Below, in pieces: positions 10,001-22,000 of a DNA stretch of 64,000 nt (positions within the stretch are counted from its first letter, which is position 1; each line of letters begins with the position of its first letter). The stretch covers positions 3,101,579 through 3,165,578 of the forward strand of contig NC_134935.1 in assembly GCF_051020765.1 (NCBI RefSeq). Direction: 5' to 3'. The notes below the pieces were generated by a model. The model saw only the letters and a list, made by a program, of their open reading frames with translations, made no database searches and was not told the DNA's origin. The DNA comes from Lasioglossum baleicum. Taxonomy: Eukaryota > Arthropoda > Insecta > Hymenoptera > Halictidae. The translations under genes and the position numbers were made by a program.

Positions 10001-13000
10001 AAGTCTTATTGTGTTCCTTATTGATTCGTTTTCAACTAAAAATTTTTCAATCCTGATTGCTTAAATATTTCTAATTTGTTGGAAATTTAATGTAGTTTAA
10101 ATGTGCGAAAAGAATTGTGCACATACTGCGATGCGATTTTGTCTTTTTTGTGTTTCAAAATTGCGTTTTTTGTAAAGTGTGGAGTTTTTGGGACAAACTC
10201 GTGCCGTATAAGTTGGGACACAAATCTTATTCTTTGTTTTACATATAGACGTAATTTTTATGAATGGAAACCACACACACACACACAAGTTTCAAGTGTT
10301 TTTGTGTAGAATAATCAAATTGCTAAGGCAAGGACTGTGTCGAGACGGCCAATATTTTGACACATAATCTTCTGATATTAACTCTTTGCACTCGGAGCCG
10401 TTTTAACTCGAAAAGTAAACATTTCTTCCGACCTCAAATAATTCCATTCTACACCGAGGCACTAACTATTGCCAACCAGTGGCGCACGGAGGGGGGCCAG
10501 GGGGCCAAGTCCCCTGCAGGAAAAAAAATGTTTAGCTTCCAAAATTAAAATCGCGGAATAGCCCTTGGAAAATATGTTGGCTAAAGAAAGGTCATCACTC
10601 AAAACCTAGGGCTGGGTTCAACTCGGCCTCCCCAAGATTGCATCCTGGGTGCGCCACTGTTGCCAACCTACAATAACTCCGAAAATATGGTAGTAGTAAA
10701 AAGTTCTCGAAATAAAAGTTGCATCGGACAACAGTGGTCGTAGTGTGGAGTCGCTTTAGTGAAGGTCACCTTTGATTTTTTAAACAGAATGCTATGTTTT
10801 GGTACCTGTTTTCTGATAGCGGCTATTGAGACGAATCCAACGAGGTGCAACATTAAGGTCATTGGAGGGCAGCAAAGAACGAAAAAGGCAAAATAAACTT
10901 GCATTTACAGAAGGTGTTCAAAGTGATTGCTGTTGGTATCAATGTGATGCTGCAATTTTCTTATCACGGATTGAGTAGTATTGGGGATATCTTTTCTGTC
11001 TTCAACGTGTACGATCTTGTTGCAACTATAGAGAATTTACTGTACTAATCTTACCATTATTATTATCGATGTCCTGCGATATCGTCCAGAAGTGTTTATT
11101 TGTCATTGTCAGGTTTACTAAATACGCTGAAAGATATCCTCAACGTTCTCACCCTACACGCCGTACAATTGAATACATTTCTACAGTACATTGTTACAGA
11201 ATGTGAGTCGATAAGTAATAGGAAATACTACTAAAGCATTGAGTACAATTGAACACCTTCTGTAAATGCAAATAACTTCGCTCTTCTTATCATAAATGAC
11301 CTTTGCTGACCTTCAATTTTGCACCTCGTTGGATTCGCCTCAATAGCTGCTATCAGAAAACAGGTACCAAAGCATAGCATTCTATTTAAAAAAACAAAGG
11401 TGACCTTTACATCTCTGAAGCGACTCCACCTAGCCACAGAAGATTAACGCCGCACTATGGCCCTTGTTGTTCATGGAACTTTTATTTGGGAAACTTTCCT
11501 ACTATGTACTATCATACTTTCGGAGTTATTGTAGGTGGCAATAGTGTCTTACCCGGTATAGTTACTTCAAAACAAAAATTGAGGACCTTGAAATCTGTGT
11601 AGCATTACTCTGAAATGAAACACCCTGTATCGCTATCCTGTGGTCACCTATTTTCCTGTCCGCTAATGTAAGTACAGAGTGTCCGGACTTGTTACTTACT
11701 CTTGAAGTTCTCTAATTTGTCTCTCTTTCGTGTTCTGCTCTTCCTGCGTCATCTGCATCAGCTGCAGTAGCCTCTCGGTTTCGGCGGAGCTTCTGGTGGA
11801 CTCCTCTTTCGCTTTGTCCAACTCTTTCTCCGCCGACTCGAGAGCCTTCTGCATTTCCGCCAACCTCTTGTCCGGCGACCCACCGCTCTGCAAGAAACAA
11901 TTGATATTCAGACAATTGATATCCGTCACTAGTTCTCGCTGGAAGCCTCTAAACTGGATCTGCGGAGTTCACAAATCAGAAACCTCTAAGAGCATCTTCT
12001 CACAAACGCGTTACGCTTAGCAATGCCGCCAGAATCGACAAAAACTGGAAAGAACACATCCATTGAGATGTTGAATATAACAGACAGTTTTTTTTTACGA
12101 AAACGACATAACGTGGAATAATTGCATTGGACTGTGCACCGACGGAGCTCACTCAATGTCCGGACACAAAGCAGATCTTCAAGCATTGGTCAAAAAGAAA
12201 GCACCACATGCTATCTGGACACACTGTATGCTTCACAGAGCAGCTTTAGTGTCAAAGCATATGAGCGAGGAACTGAACAACATTTTTACGAAAGTTATAA
12301 AAATTATAAATTACATTAAGAACAGTCCTTTGAGAGCTAGGCTGTTTGCAAAGCTGTGTGTTGATATGGGAGTTAATTATACCTCACTTCTGTATTATTG
12401 CGAAGTTCGCTGGCTATCTCGTGCGAAAGTGATTCAAAGGGTGTTTCAGCTCAAAGAAGAAATAGCAACCTTTCTCGGAGAAAACCACCATGAAGAGGCA
12501 CATTTGTGGATGAACGATAATTTTATTGTTAAACTTGCCTATTTGGTTGAAATTTTTGAAATATTGAGCGGTTTAAATAAATCAATGCAGGGATCACAAA
12601 TGCATCCCCTTGTTCAAAAAGACAAAGTAAAAGCTTTCATTAAAAAGCTGGAATTATGGAAATCAAATTTACAAAAGAATGAGTTGGAAATATTTTCACT
12701 TTCAAAAGATTTCTGGGACACAGCCAATATTGAAGCGAGCAAAAATCTTTTTATCGAACACTTCGATGGTTCAGTGCTGCATTTTTCAAATTATTTCAAA
12801 GACCTTGATTTCTCAAAGGTTTTGTGAATACAGAATCCATTTATCGACAATCAAGAAGACGAATTTGAGCTGACAACGATCGAAAAGGAAAAATTGATAG
12901 AATTTTGGGTGAATCTTAGTGGAGAGTATGAATCTTTGTGTTGCAAAGCAATTGCATGTGCTTCTACCGTTTGTAACGTCTTATTTATACGAAACGAGCT

Positions 13001-16000
13001 TTTCGGCACTGCCTGCAATGAAAACCAAATATCGAACCAGGTTAATAGTCGAAAAAGAGTTACGAGTGGCACTCTCCACATTGCCCCCAAGATTTGATAA
13101 ACTTTGTGTCAATAAACAACAACACTAGCATTAAATTTTGCTGCATTAGATGTACTTTAATTAGTAATTTAATATAAAAATAAATATGCATGTTCCTATT
13201 GTTATAGCAAAACCTTGTTATTATTCTGTTAATTGTAGTTTTCAGTATATTAAAACGTGTCTATATTATTATATCGATTAGGAGATAGGGAGGCATAGTA
13301 GCATAAAGGTTGGAAACCGCTGCTTTAGAGTTCAAGTCAGTAAGATTTACATAACCGTTTCATTTTATTTTCGAAATCGATTCACCCAGAAGATAAATTT
13401 GATTTGTGAGAGGGTGAATGTTTGATTTTTAAAAATGTGAACGTGAACCGTGCAAGGGTAGAATTTGGAGTGCGAAATGGTGCTTACCCTCTGTAACTGC
13501 TGCTCCAGCTGGTCCATCTTTGCTTTCCGTTTCTTGAGGTCCTGGTCGAGACTTTGGAGCGTCCTCTCCTTCTCCTCTATTGTTCTAGCTTTCTGATCGA
13601 CGGATTTCGCTCGTTCCTCCATGTGCCTTCTCTGCTCTTCCACTTGGCGTTTCTGCTCTTCTAGGTGTCGTATCTCTTGAGTAGTTCCGGGACCAGGTTT
13701 CCCGCCGCCAGCTTGGAGTTTCTTGGTCGCTTCGTGCAAGTCCACCTGCGTCGAAACAAGTCGGTCAATAGATAGTTCGTTACGCGGATCAGCTACTGGC
13801 TAGGCGAATTTTTAAAAAGCCGCGACCATTCCGTGCGAGTTCGCGAGTTGTTTGAGGGGGGGGGGGGTAGTTGGCGAGTTGCTGGTGGGCTTCGCGTCGA
13901 CTCGAATCATTACATTGATCGTATTCGCTCTCGACGAATCGCGATGGTCACGGCGCGTAATCGTAATCGACGGATGCATGACGCGCAATCGAACAAACGA
14001 AAAAAAGGAAACAAGTCGCACGCACAGACGAGGAGAATGCTCTCCCGCAGTTTGCCACGACGAACTATAATATGTACAAATACATACACATAAGTATACA
14101 ATGAGAGGAACGGTGTTCGCACGCTGCTGGTTTTTCCTATCAACTGTTTTATAACATCGAGTTGCGAGAAGCGAGTATTTTCGTAAACGTGCAGGCTAAG
14201 ATGTAATTTCGAACGATTGGTTGCGCTAGAAAAGAAAGAATGCTATCAACGGTCGATAGCAAGAGTCAACAGCGCGCGAATACTCGTTTCCCTCGCTGTA
14301 CGCTTGGAGATAAAAAATGTACAAGATGTAAACAAGATGCAATCGATGGCTGGTGAACGGCCAATTTGCGGAACGGAACAATCATTTTCTATCTCTGGCA
14401 TCGATACAGTGCATGCTCGTCAAATGAAAACCAGGGTAACGGAAAATCGTAAGAAGTAAGAGTTCTCTCGCCTCATTGGACGCGCAACAGAACAGTAGCG
14501 ATAACAATAACGTGTAAAGATACGTTCTAGCGACGCGGGGGACGATCGTCGCGACGCTTCGATTCTCGTTGGGAACGAGATCAAGAGATCAGCCTGGACG
14601 CAACGAAAAGGAAAAGCGATCCCGTTCGGCTCGCTCGTCGCCCCGGCGTCGCGAACGGCAATAATAGATAACAATAAAATATAAAGATAACAGGTAGAGG
14701 AACGGCGTGTAACACAGTCGAACAAAGAGAAACGAACGCAAAAAAAGTCTAGAGCAAAATGAGCGCGAATGGCTTGTGCTTGAGTCGCAATATGGCTGGG
14801 ATCGGGAGAGTATCGGGTCTTTGAACTTTGGAGGATGAAATTATGGTGAAGGCGATGTTGCTTCGCTGTGAAGTGTGACGGACGCCCCGAGATTATACAT
14901 GTACGCAACACAAAGATGAGAATGATGTGCGGGGTGCATCGTATCCGGTTGAACATCTGTATACACGTATGTATATATACATGATCGTTCGATCAGTTCT
15001 ATTGTTATCGATCTCTATTTATATATATATATATGTATATATATTTATAATATTTTTTTTTTTGCGGCGTGTATGAGCTGTGGGCGAGATTCTGCTTCGT
15101 CGACGACGAAGGCAGAGGCTGCGGTTGAAATGAGAAGACATAGAGAGACTTGAGAGGCCGCGTGGCCATCTGTGTCACGGCAGCCGATCGTCGACAACTA
15201 TGTATATGTATATCAATCAGCCAACCAAAGCAACGGTCTGCCGGACGACAGAGTGCAGACAGAGTGCGGGTGTAGGCGATGTGTTGTGGGTGAGCGCGAG
15301 CGAGTGCAGATCGGTGCTGCTAACCTGAGATTTCTCGAGTTCCTTGCACAGCATTTCGATCTGCGCCTGAAACCGCTCGCGCTCGACAGTCTGCTCAGCG
15401 GTCTCCTTTCGCGCGCGTTCAAGCTCCTGTCGCAGCCTGGCGGCCTCCTGGCCGTTCTTCTGCGAGGCCGGCTGCTGCTGCTGTAGCTGCTGTAGCTGAT
15501 GGATGGTCGTCTGCATCTGCTGGATCTGCTGTTGCTGCGCGTGCAGCTGCCTCTCGGTCGTCTGGATACGCTTTTGCAGTTCGGCGGCCTGTCGTTCGGC
15601 CGCGTCCGCCCGCTGCTTCTCCGTCTCGCACAGCTTCCGCCATTGCTCGAGTTGCGCCTCGCTTCCGCCGACCGCCGAGTCCCTCGAGGCGATCTGCTTG
15701 TTCAGCTCCTGCATCCGTTTCTCGGCCTGCTCGGCTCTCTGCCGTTCCTTGGTCTGTGCCTGCGTCAGATTCTGCACCTGCTGTGTCAGCCGGTGCACTT
15801 CCCGCATCTGCGCCTCGAGGGCTTCCTTCGCGGCCCTGTCGGGCGTCTGCGCGTGTGCCCTCTGTTGCTGGAGCTGTTGCAGCCGTCGCACCTCCTCTCG
15901 CTGCCGCTCCAACTCCGCCTCGTTCGCGTTCAACTCCTGCTGGAAGTTGACCAGCATCTCCTGCGACTTTTCCAACTGTATCACCAGCTGGTCCCGTTCT

Positions 16001-19000
16001 ACCTGCAGCTGCTTCGCCTCCGCCTCGAGCTTCTCTTTCACCTTCTCGATCTTCTCCCAGTGTTTCTCCCGGTTCTCGAGGATCGCCGCGTTCTTGTCCC
16101 GTTCCCGCATAGCGATCTGCAAGTCGTGCTGCAGACGCGCCATCTCCTCGTTGCCCACCATCTGCTGTTGCTGTTGTTGCTGTTGCTGCTGCTGTTGCAC
16201 CCGTCGCAGCTCCTGCCTGAGCGCCTCGCGTTCGTCCCTGAGCAACTGAATCTCCGCGGCGACCCGTTCCATCTCCTTCTTGTTCGTCTCGGCTGCTTCT
16301 TGGTACTTGGCGGTCTGCTTGTGTGTCTTCTCGAGCTCCTTGGCCAGTCTGCCCGCCTCGAGCTCCACCTGATCGCGAGCGACGATCGCCTTGTCGAGGC
16401 TGGCGCGCAGCCGTTCGACCTCGATGCTCGCGCTCTCCGATCTGGTCTTACCCTCGGTCTGCATTAGCCTCTCGAGCCGGACAATCTCGACGCGGAGCTT
16501 CTCGTTGTCCGCCTCCAGGGCGTCCGCTCTCGCCTTCACCTTGTCGTGACGGTCGCGTATCTTCTCGGTTTCGATTTTAGCCCGCTCGATTTCGCCGCGA
16601 TTCCGTTCCTGCGCTGCGTTCGCCTTGGTAGCCTCCTCGCGCGCCCGCTCGAGCTGAAGCTGCGTCTCGTGCAGCTTCGCCTCGAGCTCGGCGTGGCTGG
16701 TCTGCGTCCTCTTCAGCTCCGACTCCCGGCCCTCCAGACGTTCCCGCAGCTTATCCACCTCCTGCTGTAGCCTACTACCCTCGCTTTGCCATTTCTCCTG
16801 CTCGTACTGGTATTTACCTCGCACGCCCTCCGCACGTTCCAGATCGGCACGCAGCCTCGAGGCGTCCTGCTCGGCCTTCCTCGCTCGCTCGAGCTCCGCC
16901 AGTGCCTTCTCCAGCCGATCGCGGAGCCGCTCCACCTCCAGTTTCGCGTATTCGTGCTCCTCCTTCTGCCGTTCTTGGCTTTCCTGGTACTTGCCGAACC
17001 TGGCCGCGTACCTTTCACACTCCTCGCGCGAGCTCTCCGCCTCGACGCGAAGCCGTTCCGTTTCCCCCTGCGCTTTCCGCACTTCGGCCTGCTGCCGATC
17101 GTGCTTCTCGTACATTTTCTCGATCTCCAACTGCATACGCGCCAACTCCTCCTGCGTCTTTTCCGTCGCCGCCTGCGCCTTGTTCAGCTGCGAGTGCGCG
17201 CGCTCCAGCTCGAAACTGATCCTCTCGTTGTCCGCGACCAGCTTCTCGCGCTCGTTCTGCAACCGGCGCAGCTCGATCTGCGACTTCTCGTATCGCTCGC
17301 GGACCATCTCCAAATCCACCGTCAACCTGTCCAGATCCTCTTTAGACTTCTCCTCGTGCTCTTTCGTACGACCCAGCTGAAGGGCGGCTCTGTCGTACAG
17401 CTCCTGCACGTGGGCCAGTTCCTCTTGGGCCTTACGTGCCTCCTCGCGACTCTTCGACGCCAGCATCTGCTGCTTGTCCGCCTCGAGCTCCAGTCTGTCC
17501 TTGTCCGCTTCCATTACCTCGATACGGTTCTGCAGTCGGTACACCTCGCTCTGGGCTCTGTTCAAATGTCACACGATTATTATTTATAATTCACAACTCT
17601 ACGACCGTCGACTGTGAAGTTTCACTGAATGACATTCGTATAGTGAAGTTTTTAACACCTTCAGTGCCGATCTAGTCACCTTAACCCTTTCGGTCATGGC
17701 GTCCTCATTTATATGAGGACCTTATAGTCATACTAAATAAATGCTTGGTGCACCTAATTCGGTAAATTTTATTGTTTGTAAACGTTGTCCTCATATTGTC
17801 ACAACCATAGATTCTATTTGACAATGGTGTCGACCTCTCTCGTCAATTTGTGTTATCACAAAACAAAACTAAAGGCGCGCATTCAATTGGTGTCTTCCCA
17901 GCTTTCTTTGTGGCTCTCGTGAACCGGTATTTTACTTTTGAGTAGAAAAGTGCGTTTTTGAAGGTCAAGTTATTATTATTATATTATTTAGATTCACCAA
18001 GCATTTATTCAGCATGTCCTTATATGAGTACTCCATGACCGAAAGGGTGGAACGAAAAAAGTAAAATTGTTCGATTATTATCTAATAGTGAAATAAAGTT
18101 GCCTTTTGTCTTCAAAATTTTTTGAGGTGCCGCAAGAGCTTTGGAATTTGAATTCCATGTTTTGTAAAAGCACTTAGAATTCTAATTGTACCCAGTCAGC
18201 CAGGCCTGCCCGAGCAGAAATCGTGGCCAACGTGGCAAGCACAAGATGCTCGATTTTGGACGGGCAGCTGTGCGCGTCTGCCCTGGAACAATGCTGGCTA
18301 CTCGGTCCTGGATTCTGCCCGCCCTGGCAGAAGCTAATGTCTTTCTGCCGGCAGAATGCGCTACTTATGCGCGCACAGCTGCCCGTCCAAAATCAAGCAC
18401 GTTTGCTTACTGGGTACGTAAACGATATTTATTTAAATCTATGCATTTTTTAATTGCTTTTTGGTTTCAACAGAAGACATAGATTTATCGATTCAATTTT
18501 AGCCATTATGAATCCACATCTTGCAGTTCTGCCGCAGATAGCAAATGGAGCTCCAGTTGTCAAACTTAATAATTGTGAAAAACTTTCGGTCATTAATTTT
18601 AAATCAATCCAAGGATGCCTACCTGAGATGCAAAATGTATCAAACGATTTAAGTACTGATCAAAAGTAGCTTTCAGAAGTGTGTCGAGCAATTTCTAGTG
18701 GCACATGTTCTCCTCATTTAGCACAGATGAGGATCCCAAGTAAACTTTTTCATTCACAGTGGCTCGCAATTGCAAATCGCATTCTTTGATTGTACAATTC
18801 CAGTGAAAATCCTTTGAAAATGTTATGCATTCTAACTGAATTAATATATAATAAAAGTTTACACTCCACTTTGGCTTAATATCAAACTCAAACGTTCTTG
18901 TATTTATGGTTCTCAGCATCTGTGGCGACTGATTCAATTGACGCGATACCTTCCAGAGCATCTACTGAGCGCTTTTAATCCAGTAATACGAGGAAATGTC

Positions 19001-22000
19001 GATTTTGCTGCTCCAGAAAATCTTCTCTTGGGAATTCTCTCTTACAGATAAACGAAAAAATATTCGAAAATTGAGACTTGGTAGAATTTTGAAAGCAAGA
19101 TTCGTTTGTACGGAGAGAGGGGATTAGAAAATTTAAAATTCGCGGAAAATCAACTTTGACACAAAGGACTATGTTGATTTCATTTCGTGACACAATTGGA
19201 AAATTTTTGAGCCTCCAGCACTGAAAGGTATTACAGAATATGAATCACTCGAAATAACATCAGAAGACCACATTGAACATTTACCATTTATGTTTCTACG
19301 ATTTCCTGGTCATACACGAGCGGTAGAGAGAGTGGTGAAACTTACAACTTCATCTACTGTCTGCGGAAGAACAGCAAGAGATGGATTCATAATGGCTATA
19401 ATTGAATCGTGTAAATCTATCTCTTCTTCTAAAACGAAAAAGTAATTCAAAGTAAATGCATAGATTTTAATAAATATCGCAAACGTAGAATTTGAATTCT
19501 AAGTGCTTGTAACATTCCAGTTCCAATTAAATATTATCCCTTATTATTTTTATTATATTTGTTAAATACTTCTTTTTCTAACTTTACGTATATTGTTTAT
19601 TACTTGTTCAGTCCTGCAATGTCAATTTAGTAGTAGTAAGTATCGTATACAATGAGAAGCATAACTGATTCAACACACTTTAAGTCAGAATAACTTTTTT
19701 ATGAATGGGTCAAACGACTTCAATTTCTCTGTAAGGCTAGAAGAATTAGTTTAGTAAATTACGTCTAATAAATAAGTTGAAAAAATGCCTATGGTCGGGG
19801 AATTTGGAAAAACAATAGTAAAAATTGATTTTTACAACTTTTTCAGCTGGGCCAATAACGAAAGTTTGAAAGATGTGTTTTGTAAACTCGTATGAATTAT
19901 ATAAGTTCTGAGAATTTCATTGAAATTGGTTAATTGATTTACGAAATATAAACGATCAAAAGTGGTAAAAATTGCAATTTTCCATGATTTTCAGCCTTTT
20001 TACCACTTTTGGTCGTTTATAATTCGTAAACCATTCAACCAATTTCAATGAAATTTTCAGAACTTGTATAATTCATTCGGGTTTACAAAACACATCTTTC
20101 AAATTTTCGTTATTGGCCCAGCTGAAAAAGTTGTAAAAATCAATTTTAACTATTGTTTTTCCAAATTCCGACCATAGGCATTTTTTCAACTTATTAATTA
20201 GACGTCATTTACTAAACTATTGTAATTCTGCTAGCCTTACAGAGAAAATGAAGTCGTTTGGCCCATTCATAAAAAAGTTATTCTCATTTAAAGTGTGTTG
20301 AATCAGTTATGCACCTTACTGTGCGTACAATTAGCATTCTAAGTGCTTGTAACATTTCAGCTCCAATTAATTTCGCCCTTGTCAGTTTTATTATATTTGA
20401 TAAATAGTTCTTTTTCTAACTTCATGTATATTGTTTATTACTTCTTCATTCCTGCATTGTCAATTTATAATATTCTACAATGAATATGTAAAATGATATC
20501 CAACATCATAATAACTGAACAAATACAATTCATGTAATATATTTTTATTGATTTCTTTCGCGATCATCTTCATCCACAAATAGTCATTCTAACAAATTAC
20601 CTCTTGCACACAATCCTCATAGTAAGAAAAAGTGTATCTCTTGAAAACAAAAGCTAAGCTACTGAAAAAATCAAGTAATATTCGTAAAATCAGTAAAAAT
20701 ACAGTTTGACTAGCTTGCGGTACCTTAAACAATTTTTTTATCGTATTCAAATGTTAACAGCTTACATTGTATTGCTATAGTAGGCAACTTCCGCTCACTA
20801 TTAGATCTCAGCAATAAAAAAATTTTTTCGTTCCTACGTTTCGTTCCACCCTATTAAACATTTCATAAAACAAATGGAACTCTCCGAGTTTGTAACACGT
20901 TGACTGATACGTCGGTCATATGTATGCGGTTGACAAAATTACTTTGATTCTATGGGATCTTTAGGGCATGATCGTGCGACAGTCAACGTGTTCAATATTT
21001 GGTCGGTTCCTTGCATTAAATATCTTTATTTCCTGGGTTTCAAGTCCAGCAAATAAAAATTGAAAGGTGCATGATACCGAGTAAAGTATTTCAACCTTCT
21101 TCACATATCCTAACCGGATTTGAAACACTGAATATATTATAAGAATATATTATAAGTATTTTTGGCAGATGCGACACTCAAAGTGTTAAACGCAGGAAAC
21201 CAGAAATATCTTGTTGAACCCACACAAGTTATAATTAGGTAATTTATTTGATACGAAAGGAGACTGACTGGAGCTTCTTTATATTTGCTATAATTTGAAA
21301 ATTTCAATGCAAGCTGTTCAAAGATTGTCTAATACAGTGATGAGCAACCGGCCACATTTGGTCCTGCATAACCTCTAAATTAATCAATTTTCAACATAAA
21401 TACCTTAATACGTTACATTTAATTAGTATAAATAACATATATACAATACAGAGTGAGTCAAATATCTTTGTTGCTATCAAAGATACATTAAATGTCTCGA
21501 GACAAAGTTGAATACTAAAATGGGGCTCACATGATACCAAAAAATTGTTGGTTTTGTTATTTTTTTAGAGATATCAAGGTCGCCTTCATTCTTTAAAAAT
21601 GGAACCACTCTTTTTTGAACACCAGTCCCTTCCACTACAAATTCAGTGACTATAATTATTCAAGATCATTCGAAGTCATGAGCAGAGAAAACGTATAAGA
21701 TTTAAAATATGACAGCAGAATACGTTTATCACGAGTGAGACTTGTAGTAAACATACTAAGGTCCTTCAATTTTATTGAATGTTTTTCAAACATCCTTTAG
21801 CCGATTATGCTGCGATTTATATGTATACTAACAGTATGTTTTCCGAACGCGATTCTGCTACATATGTCTTATTCAATGATTGAAAGGTGTGATATGATAA
21901 TGGTTTATTGTGAATATGGACAAAATGCAATGTAGGCCCGATTACTTTATCAAGAAAGGACCGTGACCGTGAGCGTAACACTCCTTCTTGTGTGTGGCAG

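Larger units (their letters stand above)
9204..11627. mobile_element. Composite TA-flanked element filling intron 11
   Basis: CAGGGTGTTTCATTT after TA at 9,202 and AAATGAAACACCCTG before TA at 11,628 mark the ends; only about 15 bp of terminal repeat are shared. Inside are a mariner remnant, a long-inverted-repeat element and a hAT MITE. It covers about 2.4 kb of the 2.58-kb intron. It could be two elements rather than one. Confidence 0.6.
18045..20852 (+). mobile_element. TE family X, copy 1, with internal 654-bp palindrome
   Basis: Ends are GGGTGGAACGAAA and its inverse TTTCGTTCCACCC. Order inside: broken protein-coding region (18.4-19.45 kb), a direct repeat of about 160 bp (19,493-19,650), a palindrome (19,659-20,312), the direct repeat again (20,335-20,495), right terminus. 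A second copy lies at 31,206-33,770 in the same orientation. I could not assign it to a named superfamily. Confidence 0.8.

Noticed and set aside
14420..14956. 178-codon minus-strand frame in intron 9
   Set aside because: No heptads, no domain and no phase-consistent splice sites to exons 9 or 10.
15499..16467. 322-codon open frame on the plus strand opposite brp exon 9
   Set aside because: It is the mirror of a GC-rich coiled-coil exon; the leucine-rich peptide reflects complementary Glu/Lys/Gln codons and has no family likeness.
16786..17589. 267-codon open frame on the plus strand opposite brp exon 9
   Set aside because: Same shadow effect of the coding strand; it runs out past the exon edge into intron.
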